Of a stretch of 64,000 nucleotides of DNA, positions 21,722 to 32,532 are shown one piece after another. Below the pieces are notes generated by a model. That model ran no database searches. It was not told the origin of the DNA and saw only the letters and a list, made by a program, of their open reading frames with translations. The stretch is from Bombyx mori (taxonomy: Eukaryota; Arthropoda; Insecta; Lepidoptera; Bombycidae): the NCBI RefSeq assembly GCF_030269925.1, contig NC_085126.1, positions 6,450,501-6,514,500 on the forward strand, read 5' to 3'. Within the stretch, counting starts at the first letter, position 1, and the number at the start of each line of letters is the position of its first letter. Both the position numbers and the translations under genes were made by a program.

Positions 21722-23280
21722 TCAAATTCCCACAGCCATGTGGGAAGGGCTTGCATTATTGATACTTTTATTTAGATCGAAATTTCCGTCAACTTTTACG
21801 ATCTTTCCAGTGATGTCGTCGTAGTTATTATCTACATTAACGTAAGAAGTTTCATCTATTGCTTTCCGTTTATCTAACGTTTGTTGAGACGCAAGCGACG
21901 CCAAAAACATAAGTTTTTTAGACTGTTTGGCAACATGAATGAAGATTGGTTCTATCACTAGAGTCTTTACGTTAGATGTCGTATTTATCATTTCATGTTT
22001 GTCGGTCTGGTATTGTTCCCGCGCGAATACCGGTTTAACGATTTGACTTTCACTGTCGACCACGATGTTGTCTGCCATGATAAGGCTGTCATTCGCCGGG
22101 GAATAATTTCGCTCACTCAGTAGTTCGACAGCTGACACCATTTTTGTTGTATTTTGTGCAGGAGACCTACAGGTTTGTATTTCAACATTGGGAATACTTT
22201 TGTTTTTCTTAAGCATGGTTTTATTTGTGTTTGGCTTCAGTCTCCGAGACGATATACCAAAAGTTACTCTGGAAGAATTATGTTCATCTTCATCCATTTT
22301 TACTAACATTTTGTTGAGGATGTCGTGGGTAAGAAAACAATCGTTCACAACTGAAAGTTCTTTTCTTGGTATCTTTTTGGACGAAATACCGGTTTCTGTT
22401 TCTGTACACGATAGGTTTGAATTGAGTTCTGGAGTTGCAGCTATACTTTCATTATTAGTTCGCACGGTCAGGGAAGGTACTTCAATTGTCAGCCAACTTT
22501 GATTTGAGCAAGGAACTTCTGTTATATCTGGTTGATTGATCTTCCTGTTTATCTCCATCGCATCACCGCAACTTTCTTGTGTTAAATTCGTAGTGTAACA
22601 TTTCGATAGCGACATTAAATGATCAGGATTGACTAAACGAATATTTGTAGAGCTCCGGGAAGCGATTGTTGAAGGAACCCGCGTCGTAGTGTGGCTAACG
22701 GCGCCGCGGTCTGGAACATGCGAGTTCAGTTGGTCGCAGTCCTTCAAGTACACTGTACCGTTGAACAGTTTGGATTCAATCGCCTTCATTACATCAACAG
22801 TGATCGGCCTGCAAGCATTGAGCAGTACCCTGTTACGCGGCGAACTTAAGAATGCATTCGTTAATCTTTTCAACTTCTTGTTAAAGTCCGGATTCTTGCA
22901 AAGCTGTGTAGGATCATACGAACGATTTCGGGGTTTATGAAATAAGTGACTAGACATCTTCACTTTCATACTATCGTCGGTTCTAGTTTCGCTTTGTGCA
23001 TCAGATTTACTTTCTAAGAACAAAGTGTTGTTCATTGTATTACTAACGTCAGAATTAATTCGATTCGTAGTCTTATTAACATCAGTTTGTATTTCTGAAA
23101 TGTTCGGTTGTTTTAAACTGTCTTTTAAGTTACGACCCTGCGGCTTGTTTTTTGACATTTTCATTGCATCTTCTTTCAAATCAAAGAGACATTTTAATTC
23201 AGAAGTCAATGCACTATTTCCATGTTCACAACTTAACCGACTTTGTAAAGTGAAATCGTTTTTGGTCTGAATAACGTGCA
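21722..23280 (-). CDS. Exon C, copy II, intact open frame
   Basis: Acceptor ctattgcag at 23281, phase 1. 519 residues remain open to a stop near 21722. Blocks: HVIQTKNDFTLQSRLSCEHG (residues 2-21); PQGRNLKDSLKQPNISEIQT; MSSHLFHKPRNRSYDPTQLC; NPDFNKKLKRLTNAFLSSPR; VLLNACRPITVDVMKAIESK; LFNGTVYLKDCDQLN; then long S/T/N-rich segments with KKNKSIPNVEIQTCRSPAQN and SVNVKTLVIEPIF-like sequence. The central third is the most conserved among copies and is basic. Not related to any family I can name. Preceded in frame by B (24183-23515). This copy is the best candidate for a functional gene. Confidence 0.7.
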
Positions 23281-23514
23281 CTGCAATAGTAAATAATTTT
23301 TAACTGAAAGACTGCCGTTACATTATGCAATATGCTGAGGAATGCATTGAAATTATAAAAAAAAAACTCTTTTCAATATCTTAATATCATAATTATCTGG
23401 TAAATCTATGATACTGCGTGATATATAAATGTTAGAATCGCAGAAATGTAACTAATTTGTAAAATAAAATCAAAGATTTTTCATTTACTAGAAGTGGTGT
23501 AAATTAAAACTCAC

Positions 23515-24183
23515 CTGTATTTACGTGATCATTTTCAATATATTGGACTTTGTTATCGACAAATTCTATCACGTTATCAAAAATATTCAAATGCAAGTGT
23601 TCTTCCATTTCAGACTTTAATATTGTATTTGTGTCTTGCAAGATTCTTTCTTGTGGATCTACTGCCTTAGACGCATCGTTGATTGCATCTCGGTGACATT
23701 TAGTTGCTTCTTCAAGCATTGCTTCATCTTCACATACTTTTGTAGCTCGTGGATCTTTACTATCATAAGTATCATTCACGTTGCCGAAAACACCGGCAAT
23801 TTTCGGTTCTATTTCCTCAATAAATATGGCTTTCATTTCACTTGAATTTTTTGTAATTTCGCGAAGGTAATCAAGAGTAGGGATAATATTTGTATTTTTT
23901 TCAGTCTTTATCATATCTTCACCAAAATCAGTATTGCATGTTTCATTTTCGATCAACTGTTCTGTTTTCCCGGTGTGTAAAAGTAATGGTATTTTGATAG
24001 TTTGCAATGGGTCAGCCAGATCTTCAAAATCTCTAGGTTCGGATTTTATTTCAATAATCATTCCATTGGTTTCAGTGTTCTCTTCGCTTCTTCTCCTGTG
24101 CTTCCTTGTTTCGTTGTCCAAATCTTGGTCCACATCTATCGTTTCTATGAAAGGTTCAATGACTTCTAAGTCTGGTTTAGATT
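23515..24183 (-). CDS. Exon B, copy II
   Basis: 669 bp, acceptor attccag, donor ATACAG|gtgagt, phase 1-1. Encodes IEIKSEPRDFEDLADPLQTI, TNIIPTLDYLREITKNSSEM and EEHLHLNIFDNVIEFVDNKV. Compared with B2 and B3 it has more changes in the middle (NSSEMKAIFIEEIEPKIAGV), but no stop. Splices in frame to exon C at 23280, intron 234 bp. Confidence 0.7.
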
Positions 24184-25284
24184 CTGGAATAGTTAATTAC
24201 CATGTCAGTTGGCATTTCAAATTATCTTAGAGTTTAATCTAGTCATTAATATCAATATTTTTACTAATGTTTAGACATTATTAATCTCCAGAGAGTGGAC
24301 TGTTACAGTAACGTGCAGCCTTAATGACCAGTGCTGCACACGTTCTGAGAGTTCGAAGTTAATTCGCCTGGCCTATTATAGTTTTTATGCGAAATTAAAA
24401 TCCCATTCCCATTATACAAAAATAAACACTATTTGGTGCCACTGAACGTGAATATTTAACTACGCTAGTTGACTAGTCCATACAGTTCAAAAACTCAAGA
24501 CAAATTTCCAACTTATTATGGCGTATGTTACTAAATTTCACCTTTATTGCAAAGACAAAAGAAGCCGTTTGATAAGACGATATTGTCAGAGCCGCACTGG
24601 TGGGGTGTTCATATGCGTTTGTATTTCAATCAGATCACGTGATCTTTTTGAAGTCTCCCAACTCAGTTAGGCCGGCGACACTATCGCGTTAACTGCGTTT
24701 TTGTACAACTTCAGAGTTCCGAAAGCAATCCGAAGTTCTTGGGATCGTTACGACATTTTTTTAAATATTTTTTACCCTTTTACGTTTACGGACGTCAATC
24801 TTTGTGAAATAAAAATGATTCAAATTATTACATACATAAAGTCGAACTAGATGATACGGATTTTTATTCCCAGCCTTAGGTAAACTATACGATATCTACC
24901 TCCACTATTCATAAATATATTGTGCAAAATTTTAAATTTAATTATCTGCTTGAATGTTCTTGAATCTTGTAACTGGATCTCGTACAATAATTTTCAATAA
25001 TTTTTACCCTTCTACGTTTACCTTTGTGAAATAAAAATGATTCAAGTTATATAATACTTAAGGTTAAACTAAGAAGATGCGGATTTTTTTCTCACCCTTA
25101 GGTAAATATATCCCCTTATAGGATATACTCCCCTATTCATAAATACATATCTGTAAAATTTAAATTTTTGATTATCTGTTTTAACTTCTTCTTGTATTAT
25201 ATATTGTGGTTTTTATTAATTTCTTTCATTACCGTTACCGTCATTATATGTACGATCAAACGAAGTGTAAAAATATAAATAAAC
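24184..25284 (-). other. Intron between exon A2 and exon B, copy II
   Basis: AT-rich. Two direct, imperfect copies of a block with tttttattcccagccttagg (24840-24960) and tttttttctcacccttaggt (25020-25150). A block with cagatcacgtgatctttttg at 24633 is shared with copy III (54201). No gene. Confidence 0.5.
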
Positions 25285-25334
25285 TTGCCAGTGTTTATAG
25301 AAGCTTCTGCGTTGTTCGTCCATTTCTTCTTTTC
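25285..25334 (-). CDS. Exon A2, short conserved exon, copy II
   Basis: 50 bp between ttcacag and GGCAA|gtttat; phase 0 reading EKKKWTNNAEASINTG. It is the most diverged of the four A blocks, but length and both splice sites are kept. Exon G (28458-28263) ends in phase 0 and would join in frame. Confidence 0.4.
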
Positions 25335-25408
25335 CTGTGAATTAATTAAAACCGATGAGATCTGCATTCTTTTCTTCTAATACTGTATAGGGTGTCCCAC
25401 ACGGGGGA

Positions 25409-25675
25409 TTTTTTTTATTGCTTTAATGGGTGGACGAGCTCCCAGCCCACCTGGTGTTAAGTGGTTACTGGAGCCCATAGATGTCTTACAACGTAAATGC
25501 GCCACCCACCTTGAAAAATAAGTTCTAAGGTCTCAAGTATAGTTACAACGGCTGCCCCACCCTTCAAACCGAAACGCATTACTGCTTCACGGCAGAAATA
25601 GGCAGGGCGGTGGTACCCACCCGCGCGGACTCACAAGAGGTCCTACCACCAGTAAAATCTTTAGGCCACGACGAC
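25409..25675 (-). mobile_element. Bm1 SINE with internal deletion
   Basis: Starts tttttttattgctttaatgg. Body intact to ctaccaccagtaaaatc, then joined directly to the head end tttaggccacgacgac, so about 160 bp of the head and linker are missing. Confidence 0.8.
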
Positions 25676-26199
25676 TTCTGTACATGAAAATATCCATGTT
25701 GGAATTCATGATGTTGAAGACAAACGGGTTGAATGGATTGTACCATTTTTCATGTTGGCGTTTAAAAAACACGCGTGGCTTATTGATTCCAGCTCGGAAA
25801 GTATTTAAATAATGGTCGTCTGATAATATTTGATAGTTATTATAATATGTCCGTGTAGACTGCCACCGCGTTGAAATTCAGATATTTTAAAATAATCGAC
25901 GACATAATATTATTATTGAAGTAAAACTTCTTTAGGCGCGTTGAGAGCAAAATTTAACTCGCGACAGATTCGTTACGGTTAGAGAGAAATATACAATTTA
26001 GGAAGAGCAAGAATGAGAAAATAGACAAAGGGTCTCGCGAACCCCAGACTACATGTCTTCGACTGTAAATTTTCAATCAAAACATTGACCGATTTGTTAA
26101 AATATGTGTCAAACGTTTCAAACATTCACACAAGTGCGGTTTTTTCAAGATAATGCTATTGTTTTGCGACTTCTGCCGAAATCTCCATACCATTGTGTT

Positions 26200-26398
26200 T
26201 TAATTTGGGCATGATGAACTATGTAGAAAACAATACGAATTTTCAATATTAATGTATGGAATCATAATCATTTTGTTTACTCTATTATATACAAAATATT
26301 CACTATAAAATTCAAATGACAGTGTTCCTCTTCAAATCGACTCGTCGACAATTTGAACATAACGAACTATGCAGAAGAGAATAAGGAATTTTCAGTAT
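26200..26398. repeat. Degenerate copies of the start of STPR frame b
   Basis: The sequence around the b start codon (atttgggcatgacgaactat, 27718-27737, with agagaataaggaatttctag) is repeated in weaker form at 26206-26300 and 26334-26398 (continuing at 26758-26820 after the LTR), each followed by a ttcactataaaattcaaa-like block. Confidence 0.6.
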
Positions 26399-26757
26399 TG
26401 TTACGCCGCTAAGAGTAACGCCATCTATCGCCGAATAGTCGAACTAATACCGAAGGATCCTGAATGCTCGAGAATCACAACGCCATCTATTGTCAGATAG
26501 CGGGAACTACGACTAGAGGTGTGTAAACATTCTCGACAATTCTAGGAATGAGGTAAAGGCTATAAAAGCGTTGTAGGGATGGCACGCAGTCAGTAAGTTA
26601 TCGGAACTACTCAAGGCGAAACAGCGAACGGATCACCTGTAGCGAAGCGGAACAAGCGAATTGTTTGTGAAGTGTTTAAGTGTTTTTAAGTGTTGAATAC
26701 AGTTTTTCAGTTGTACTTTGGTGAAATTTTATTTATCCCGAACCCCCGCGCGTAACA
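26399..26757. mobile_element. Solo LTR (gypsy-like)
   Basis: 359 bp, begins TGTTACGCCGC and ends GCGCGTAACA with matching terminal inverted bases TGTTACG/CGTAACA. Flanked by the 4 bp duplication gtat (26395-26398 and 26758-26761). Contains a TATA-like ctataaaagcg at 26560 and a likely start region ggcacgcagtcagt. No internal retroviral-type genes remain. TG..CA ends and a 4-5 bp duplication fit the Ty3/gypsy group. Confidence 0.85.
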
Positions 26758-26846
26758 GTATTAATGTATGGAAGCATAATCATCTTAAATGCTTGATTAT
26801 GCACAAAATATTCACTGTAAAATTAAAAATTCAAATCCAAAACGAT

Positions 26847-27096
26847 AACTGGTGGCAGGACCCCTTGTGAGTTCGCACGGGTAGGTACCATCACCCTGAC
26901 TATTTCTACCGTGAACCAGTAATGCGTTTCGGTTAGAAGGGTGGGGCAGCCGTTCTTACTATACTTGAGACCTTAGAACTTATATCTCAAGGTGGGTGGC
27001 CCATTTACTTTGTAGATGTCCATGGGCTCCAGTAATCACATAACACCACTGGTGGGCTGTGAGCTCGTCCACCCATCTACGTTAAAAACAAAAAAA
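26847..27096 (+). mobile_element. Bm1 SINE, 5' truncated
   Basis: Forward body from actggtggcaggacc to cgtccacccatctac and an A-rich end. The tRNA-like head is absent here; a head-like piece in reverse sits at about 27255-27310 (ttcaggccacgacaac). Confidence 0.8.
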
Positions 27097-27104
27097 GTAG
27101 TGGT

Positions 27105-27195
27105 CTGGCTGTATTTCTCGCACTGCTGATGCCCATGAGCGACGGTAACTACTGACCATCAGTTGAGCCGTACCCTCATCTGCCTACAGCGCCAA
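27105..27195 (+). mobile_element. Diverged LINE 3' tail
   Basis: Block resembling catgggcgacggtaaccact and catctgcctacagcgcc of the Jockey/CR1-like tail, with many changes. Confidence 0.5.
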
Positions 27196-27362
27196 AATAA
27201 GCAAAAATAGCTTTCAGCATTCTTGATAAATATGAAGTCTATTAGTCATTTCTCAATGACACAATTTCGGATCCGTCGATACCGAGCGCCTTACCCTTCA
27301 GGCCACGACAACTTTCCAAAAATATATTTTGAGTTTATAGGGTATATAGATACCACAATCAC

Positions 27363-27726
27363 CCTGTGTGTTACAAACCTCATCGACAATCATCGGCTGA
27401 TTACTGTCGGCTAACTTAGACGCATTTTTTCGAGCCCTTCGTGACGCCCTGAATCTTCTAGCACGTTCCGCTCCCGTCAGCGCAGGCTTTTTCCTGGATA
27501 TCTTCTTTTGTTCATGCTCATAAACTCTATCATTCATCGAAGTTTGTTCATGGACGCGATCTCTACTCCCTGTTGCATTGTGCGCGCATGCAATTTGCTG
27601 AGCTGCCGCATTCCACAGAGCTCTCTGCCGCGCTCTGTATCGTCGATTTCGCTCTGCCCTTTTCTCTGCCGCTGTAGTTTTCCGAAGTCGATCTTCTTCA
27701 GATCGACTCGTCGACGATTTGGGCAT
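27363..27726 (-). CDS. STPR-like frame b inside the long-TIR element
   Basis: Starts MPKSSTSRSEEDRLRKTTAA and encodes KRAERNRRYRARQRALWN and, about 70 residues later, TGAERARRFRASRRARKN: two STPR-like basic motifs. A donor CACAGG|gtgatt follows PMIVDEVCNTQ (27363); without splicing the frame runs to 27298. The N-terminus resembles that of exon d1 (MPKTNAE). Probably a DNA-binding protein or exon. Whether it is the cargo of the transposon or a host exon trapped by it is open. Confidence 0.55.
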
Positions 27727-27995
27727 GACGAACTATGCGGAAGAGAATAAGGAATTTCTAGTATTCTAGGAAGTCCTAGTCATCTTCTATATATATATAC
27801 TTGATCATACACAAATATTCACTATTTAAAAATTGAGCGGGTGCGACTTTGTGCACGTGAAAGAAGTTAAACTTCTTTTGCGGTGTGTAGTATTGTATTT
27901 TTCATCCTTAAATCAAATTTCTCTTGTAATGGGGAACGCTGTGTATAAGAGAAAGGATCTAGCTCGTTTTCTCTCTCTCTTTAAGGTAGAGTGGT

Positions 27996-28112
27996 TTTTT
28001 TTTATTGCCCTTGTAGGCAGACGCGCATACTGCCCTCCTGATGGTAAGTGTTACCGTAGCCCATGGACTTCAGCAATGCCAGGAGCAGAGCCAAGCCGCT
28101 GCCTACCAATGG
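27996..28112 (-). mobile_element. LINE 3' tail (Jockey/CR1-like)
   Basis: tttttattgcccttgtaggc to agccaagccgctgcctacc, reverse oriented, inserted near the right TIR of the long-TIR element. Confidence 0.75.
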
Positions 28113-28262
28113 TTTGCAAGACGCTCTGTCTATTTTCTAGCGCTTACTCTTCCTAAATCATATATTTTCTCTCTGACCGTAACGAATGGGTCGCGAGTTA
28201 AATTTTACTCTTAACGCGCCTAAAGAAGTTTCACTACATAATATAATAATTTTATTTCTTAC

Positions 28263-28458
28263 CGTTATTTTCTTCAACTGATCTTCATAAATGGCAGATG
28301 CCTTTTTAAGGTCTGTACATGAATAAACAAAGGGATTTTTCTGGAAATTTCGATCAAAATTTTCATGAGCCATTTGGTGTTTTGTAATTTCATATTTCAA
28401 AGTCAAAGTTGAATCACTGAGTTCTGACTGTTCTTCATTACTTCCAGACGTTTTATTA
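28263..28458 (-). CDS. Exon G, copy II
   Basis: 196 bp exon, acceptor gttcgcag, donor ATAACG|gtaaga. It enters in phase 2 and joins STPR exon c (donor AAAGT|gtaaat) in frame. Encodes NKTSGSNEEQSELSDSTLTL, YEITKHQMAHENFDRNFQKN and PFVYSCTDLKKASAIYED. The NFQKNPFVYSC part resembles the segment after STPR repeats in Helitron-type helicase-like proteins of insects (from memory, weak). Leaves in phase 0, which fits exon A2. Confidence 0.5.
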
Positions 28459-28714
28459 CTGCGAACAGAGAAAGATATATTTATATTTAAACAAAAATAT
28501 GAGCTTAATATTTTTTATCACGAACACCATATATAATACTAGATGATGACCGGTTTTTTTTTGATAACGCCATAATGTTGTTTCTTTAAAGCGGTTAGTT
28601 GCCCTCAATTAAGAAAAATAGTATTATTATTCGCCAATAGATGTCGGGAAGAGTCAAAATTGATTATCGTCCAAAAGTACATTGACCATGGCTGGTCTTG
28701 AGCCAACATGAACT

Positions 28715-29695
28715 TCATTCCAGTGCCTCAGTATAGGGCAGCAATAGCGACTGACTCCCTATCGCGGCCAGGAGGCTGTTCGGGCTGTCCCGAAGCCGGC
28801 ACCACGCGGAGGCCACGCGCTTACGAATGATCGCGTAAAAGCCATCTATGTGAGCCTCCGCAAACATCGTCGACGCGCTACAGTACCGAGACAGCCCCAT
28901 CAGTGCCCTAAAGCCGTTGTTATATTGGACGCGCAGGCTCCAAACGCCTTTTGAGTGTACTCAGTCCACAGACGGCAGGTGTAAAAGGACTGACAATATG
29001 CCCTAAATAGTGTGTTTGACTTCAGCCTTACACCGTGCGAATCTGCGGGCGAGCATGTTAGCTCTCACAGCCAAAGCCCTCCGCTAGGCCAAAGCTCCCT
29101 CTTAATGTCCAATTCATCAGACATGCTATCTGTGACCCAATGCCCCAGGTACTTAAATCCGGTTACCCTATTTAACGGGGTACCATGTAACGCGATGGGA
29201 GGTAATATATAATCTTTGTTCTTAGATTTACACATTAGGATCTCGCTTTTTTTAACATTGTACCTGAGGCCATGGGTGATAACATATTTCTCACATATAG
29301 TGAGTAACTTTCCGAGGCCCCCTACCGATGGGCTCAGTAACACCATATCGTCGGCGTAGCTGATGTTATTATAAAATATATTATCTATGGAACAGCCGAC
29401 TCCGCTGCCACTGAGCTCACCGATCAGACTATTGATGTATAAGTTGAATAGTGCGGGGGAAGACAAGCCACCCTGCCTTACACCGCACCTCAACCCATAC
29501 GGCTCGGACAGCACTCCAGCCCACTTTACTTGCGCTGATTATTATACCAATACCGAAACAAGCACAGCAAATCCTTTGGAAAGTTTGTTTCAGTATCCAG
29601 CTTTTCCAAATAACTCATGTTGCACCAGGTGGAACGCCTTAGACAAGTCCAAGAAGCACGCTAAAACTGGCGTCTCGCGGTTTGTATAGTAATGG
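28715..29695 (-). mobile_element. Non-LTR reverse transcriptase, dead fragment
   Basis: Minus strand order: CFLDLSKAFHLVQHEL (RT motif with D), LSEPYGLRCGVRQGGLSSPA, LFNLYINSLIGELSGSGVGC, the catalytic NISYADDMVLLSPS, YNVKKSEILMCKSKNK, FKYLGHWVTDSMSDELDI and, at 28900-28715, YCSASTMFAEAHIDGFYAII. Stops and frame changes separate these parts (e.g. near 29515 and 29065). Once an RNA-templated DNA polymerase of a LINE; clade not certain (CR1/L2/Rex-like by feel). No tail or target duplication found. Confidence 0.8.
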
Positions 29696-29789
29696 ACTTC
29701 TTTTTTTTTAAGCTTATTTTATATAAAAGTTTAGGTCTTTTATTTATCGATTGAGGCACTACGAAGTCTGCCGAGTCAGCTAGTATATA

Positions 29790-30047
29790 TCGACGCTTGA
29801 AAGGCAAACGTGACTAAGCGACAATGCGTGAACTTTACAGTAGACTAATTTAAAGTTGAAATACCTGAAAACAAAATTTATTTTAACGAATCTAGCTGTA
29901 GTAGAATCTAGCTAGTAGCTGTAGGATTGAAATTATTTTAATAGACCTAGAAATATATATTTTTTGCGCATCGAATATGGTTATTGCCTATCATTTATGT
30001 ACAAAGTAGTTATTGTCGCTTAGTCATGTTTGTCTTTCAAGCGTCGA
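29790..30047. mobile_element. Palindromic mariner-type MITE with TA target
   Basis: 258 bp, ends tcgacgcttgaaaggcaaac and its inverse, TIR about 36 bp reaching gtgactaagcgacaat. TA on both sides. A second copy in reverse orientation is at 33186-33532. Followed by an (AT)n run at 30047-30065. Confidence 0.75.
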
Positions 30048-30065
30048 TATATATATATATATATA
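30047..30065. repeat. (AT)n microsatellite
   Basis: About nine AT units directly after the MITE, probably grown from its TA target. Confidence 0.8.
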
Positions 30066-30080
30066 AAGATTAATATTTAC

Positions 30081-30401
30081 ACTTTTTTTCTCTCCCGGTA
30101 TTCTCGCATGCGTTGAGCTGCAGTCTTCGCCTGGTTTTTTGTTGATGTACTAATGCCTTGTTTTCTCTCTCTCCATCGCCGTGTTGATTCTGCGGACTTT
30201 GCTCTTTTTTCTATTGTCCTCATTTCAGAGGGTTCAGAGACTTGATTGTCTTCTGATGGACCGGCACTTTGAATATCTTCTACACCAATTTCAGCTATAG
30301 CATCTGGTTCCTGTTGGTGATTACTTTGTTGTTTAATCAGTGCTTTTCGTGAGCTGAATTTTCGACCACGTTCTGCAGAATGTCTTGGCTCTTTATTCGA
30401 C
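30081..30401 (-). CDS. STPR-like exon c, copy II
   Basis: 321 bp exon with acceptor aaattacag and donor AAAGT|gtaaat, phase 2 at both ends. There is no ATG near its start, so it is an internal exon. It encodes three basic repeats: RHSAERGRKFSSRKALI, KSAESTRRWRERKQG and KTAAQRMREYRERKK, separated by an acidic/Q-rich linker (QQEPDAIAEIGVEDIQ, PSEDNQVSEPSE). Spliced to B' upstream (GG+G) and G downstream (GT+T) it stays in frame. Identical length to exons a1-a3, but a different phase and sequence. Likely DNA-binding segment. Confidence 0.6.
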
Positions 30402-30448
30402 CTGTAATTTCATTTAGTTTGGTCAATTTGGTAAATTATTATTATTAC

Positions 30449-30560
30449 GGCCGTCTGGTGTAATGGTGAGTGCCATGGTCACTACACAAGGAGATCGCGG
30501 GTTCGAATTCCGCCAAGGGAAGATATTTGTATGATAATTATAAAAATGTTTCCAGGATAA
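30449..30560 (+). mobile_element. tRNA-derived SINE head (not Bm1)
   Basis: ggccgtctggtgtaatggtg (A box) and gcgggttcgaattccgccaa (B box) with the Lepidoptera-typical continuation gggaagatatttgtatgat. The ends do not pair as an acceptor stem, so it is not a tRNA gene. The 3' limit is unclear. Confidence 0.65.
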
Positions 30561-31050
30561 TATTTTGGTTATAATTGAGTCGACTATTATCAAAGCCGGC
30601 AATGTGACTTTTGGACAATTATTGGTAAATCAGAAAAACGAATTATTGACTTTGTATTCCATTGGCAATCACAAAACTCTTCTGATCGATATCTTAGATA
30701 AATAACAGGTTAAGTAACCTTTATTTAATGCAGGTTTTGAACCGTATTCTTTGAAGGAGACGATTATATTCAAATCAATCTGTATTGACATATCAATAAC
30801 ATTTTTTTGTCCAAATGCACAGATTGCCACCTTTGGTAATAGACGACTCATATATTAAATATATTATGTATATTATGTATGTGTATAATAAAAATCTTAC
30901 ATTTATTTCCGTTATCTGGTACCTGTAACACAAATTCTTTACGAAATTAACACGGGACCAGTTAACGTGGCGTGATTGTTAGTAAATATTTATTTATTAT
31001 TATTATTAGGAACATGAATTATTAAAAAAACAAAATAAAAATTAATTTAC

Positions 31051-31144
31051 CCAACATCAACAGTAATTTGTCTCGGTTTTTGTACGTGATCCGTATCTAT
31101 TGTTTCTATGAAAGGTTCAATGACTTCTAAGTCTGGTTTAGATT
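31051..31144 (-). CDS. Exon B', short variant of exon B, copy II
   Basis: 94 bp; acceptor tcttccag and first 17 codons as in exon B (SKPDLEVIEPFIETID), then a different end TDHVQKPRQITVDVG before donor GTTGG|gtaaat. Enters phase 1, leaves phase 2, and so fits exon c (30401). It seems that the B exon was cut and a new splice donor adopted, linking the family to the STPR exon. Confidence 0.55.
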
Positions 31145-31334
31145 CTGGAAGAGTAAATTAGCATGCATTAGCATAGTTTTGACAGTTTAACCATCATTAT
31201 TGTGAGCATTAGAGAGTAGGCCATCACAGTAGCTTGCAGTTTCAAGGATCATTGCCGCACACATCCTGAGATTTCGAAGCTAACTCGCCTATCCTAATTT
31301 AATTTTTTTGTTTAGACCAAATTAAAACCCTATT

Positions 31335-31384
31335 ACCTTTGGGGGAGGCCTATGTCCAGCAATGGACTTCTGTGAGCTGATAGA
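31335..31384 (+). mobile_element. RTE-type LINE 3' end remnant
   Basis: gggggaggcctatgtccagc / aatggacttctgtgagctga is the usual 3' end of lepidopteran RTE-like elements; only about 50 bp is left. Confidence 0.5.
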
Positions 31385-31388
31385 TTAT

Positions 31389-32067
31389 TTTTTTAAGGCA
31401 TTTTTGACCTGGTAACTAAGACCTTTGAGTCATGTCTTATTTTAAGTTATATTCTTATTTTTATGAAAAATGATAATATGGAGTGAAATGAAATGAAGAT
31501 GATTAATTTGAGACATCAATCAACTGGGATGAAATTAAATGAAATGAGATGATATTTATTTATTTACTGGTGGTAGGACCTCTTGTGAGTCCGCACGGGT
31601 AGGTACCACCACCCTGCCTATTTCTGCCGTGAAGCAGTAATGCGTTTCGGTTTGAAGGGTGGGGCAGCCGTTGTAACTATAATTGAGACCTTAGAACTTA
31701 TATCTCAAGGTGGGTGGCGCATTTACGTTGTAGATGTCTATGGGCTCCAGTAACCACTTAACACCAGGTGGGCTGTGAGCTCGTCCACTCATCTAAGCAA
31801 TAAAAAAAAAATAAAAAAAATATGGGATGAAATATAATCTTAGTAAAATGGTGATCATTTATTGAATTTTTTCAGTAGACTTTTTGGAGGATCCCAAGAC
31901 GTTACGTCCAGCGGCTTTGTTTCATTTTCCCACATTTGTGCTCTTCGACAGATACCGAACAGTTAATAAACCACCGTTATTACACATTTAAACCTGAAGA
32001 AACACTAAATAGACAAAATAAAACAAATCACATAACCTCACTCCTCGCGTTCCCGCCAAAAAGTCAC
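31389..32067 (-). mobile_element. Retroposon family R (copy beta)
   Basis: Reverse copy of the element at 16248 and 46097. Ends at ccgccaaaaagtc and begins near aaggcatttttgacctgg. Direct repeats gagctgatagattat (31374-31388) and gagctaatagaatag (32068-32082) match at 12 of 15 bases, an aged target duplication. A Bm1 sits inside (31566-31820). Confidence 0.65.
31566..31820 (+). mobile_element. Bm1 SINE, 5' truncated
   Basis: actggtggtaggacctcttg to cactcatctaagcaat and a poly(A) with one T, inserted in family R copy beta; very little divergence, so young. Confidence 0.85.
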
Positions 32068-32482
32068 GAGCTAATAGAATAGAAACATAACAGAAAAATA
32101 AACGCTATTTGGTGTCATTAAACAAAGATGCATCTCTTAGAACATTTTCAAATGTAAAAATCGTACGTGTTTTCTTTTTAATTTTCAAGTTGCTGATAAC
32201 TATTCTCGAATTTTATTTCAATTAGAAAGCCCAATGTACACTTAACTACTTAATACAATAAATAACAAAAAAATATTAATAGAATTTATACAATTATAAA
32301 TGATGTATGTACGACAATTTCATCTTAATACAATAAACTCAAATATTGTTTCTCTATTGGGCACACCCCACCCGTCCATTTCTTAAGGGACACTCTGTAT
32401 ATCGTAATTTTTATCACTCTCTCATCGTCAATATCGTTACTGTCATTACGTAAGCATTGAAGTGTAAAAAAAATCAATAAAC
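32068..32482. other. Intron sequence, no gene seen
   Basis: AT-rich. 32390-32480 is homologous to the flank of exon A in the other copies. Confidence 0.5.
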
Positions 32483-32532
32483 TTGCCAGTGTCTATAGAA
32501 GCTGCCGTGTTGTTCATCCAATTCTCCTTTTC
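32483..32532 (-). CDS. Exon A1, short conserved exon, copy II
   Basis: 50 bp block, atttacag and GGCAA|gtttat, phase 0 reading EKENWMNNTAASIDTG. One amino acid replacement pair against copies I and III (AE to TA). Confidence 0.4.

Larger units (their letters stand above)
25918..28236. mobile_element. Long-TIR element carrying an STPR-like reading frame
   Basis: Inverted ends of about 130 bp: left gaagtaaaacttctttaggc, then aatttaactcgcgac and attcgttacggt; right end is the complement of gtagtgaaacttctttaggc, aatttaactcgcgac, attcgttacggt. Similarity continues to agaaaatagac on both sides. Inside are a solo LTR, a Bm1, a LINE tail and STPR exon b. No transposase frame was seen; flanks are AT-rich (ataatattatta / ataatataataa), so the target duplication is ambiguous. 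Confidence 0.7.

Noticed and set aside
30449..30520. A tRNA gene on the plus strand
   Set aside because: A and B boxes are present but the ends do not pair as an acceptor stem, and the sequence continues into a SINE body.
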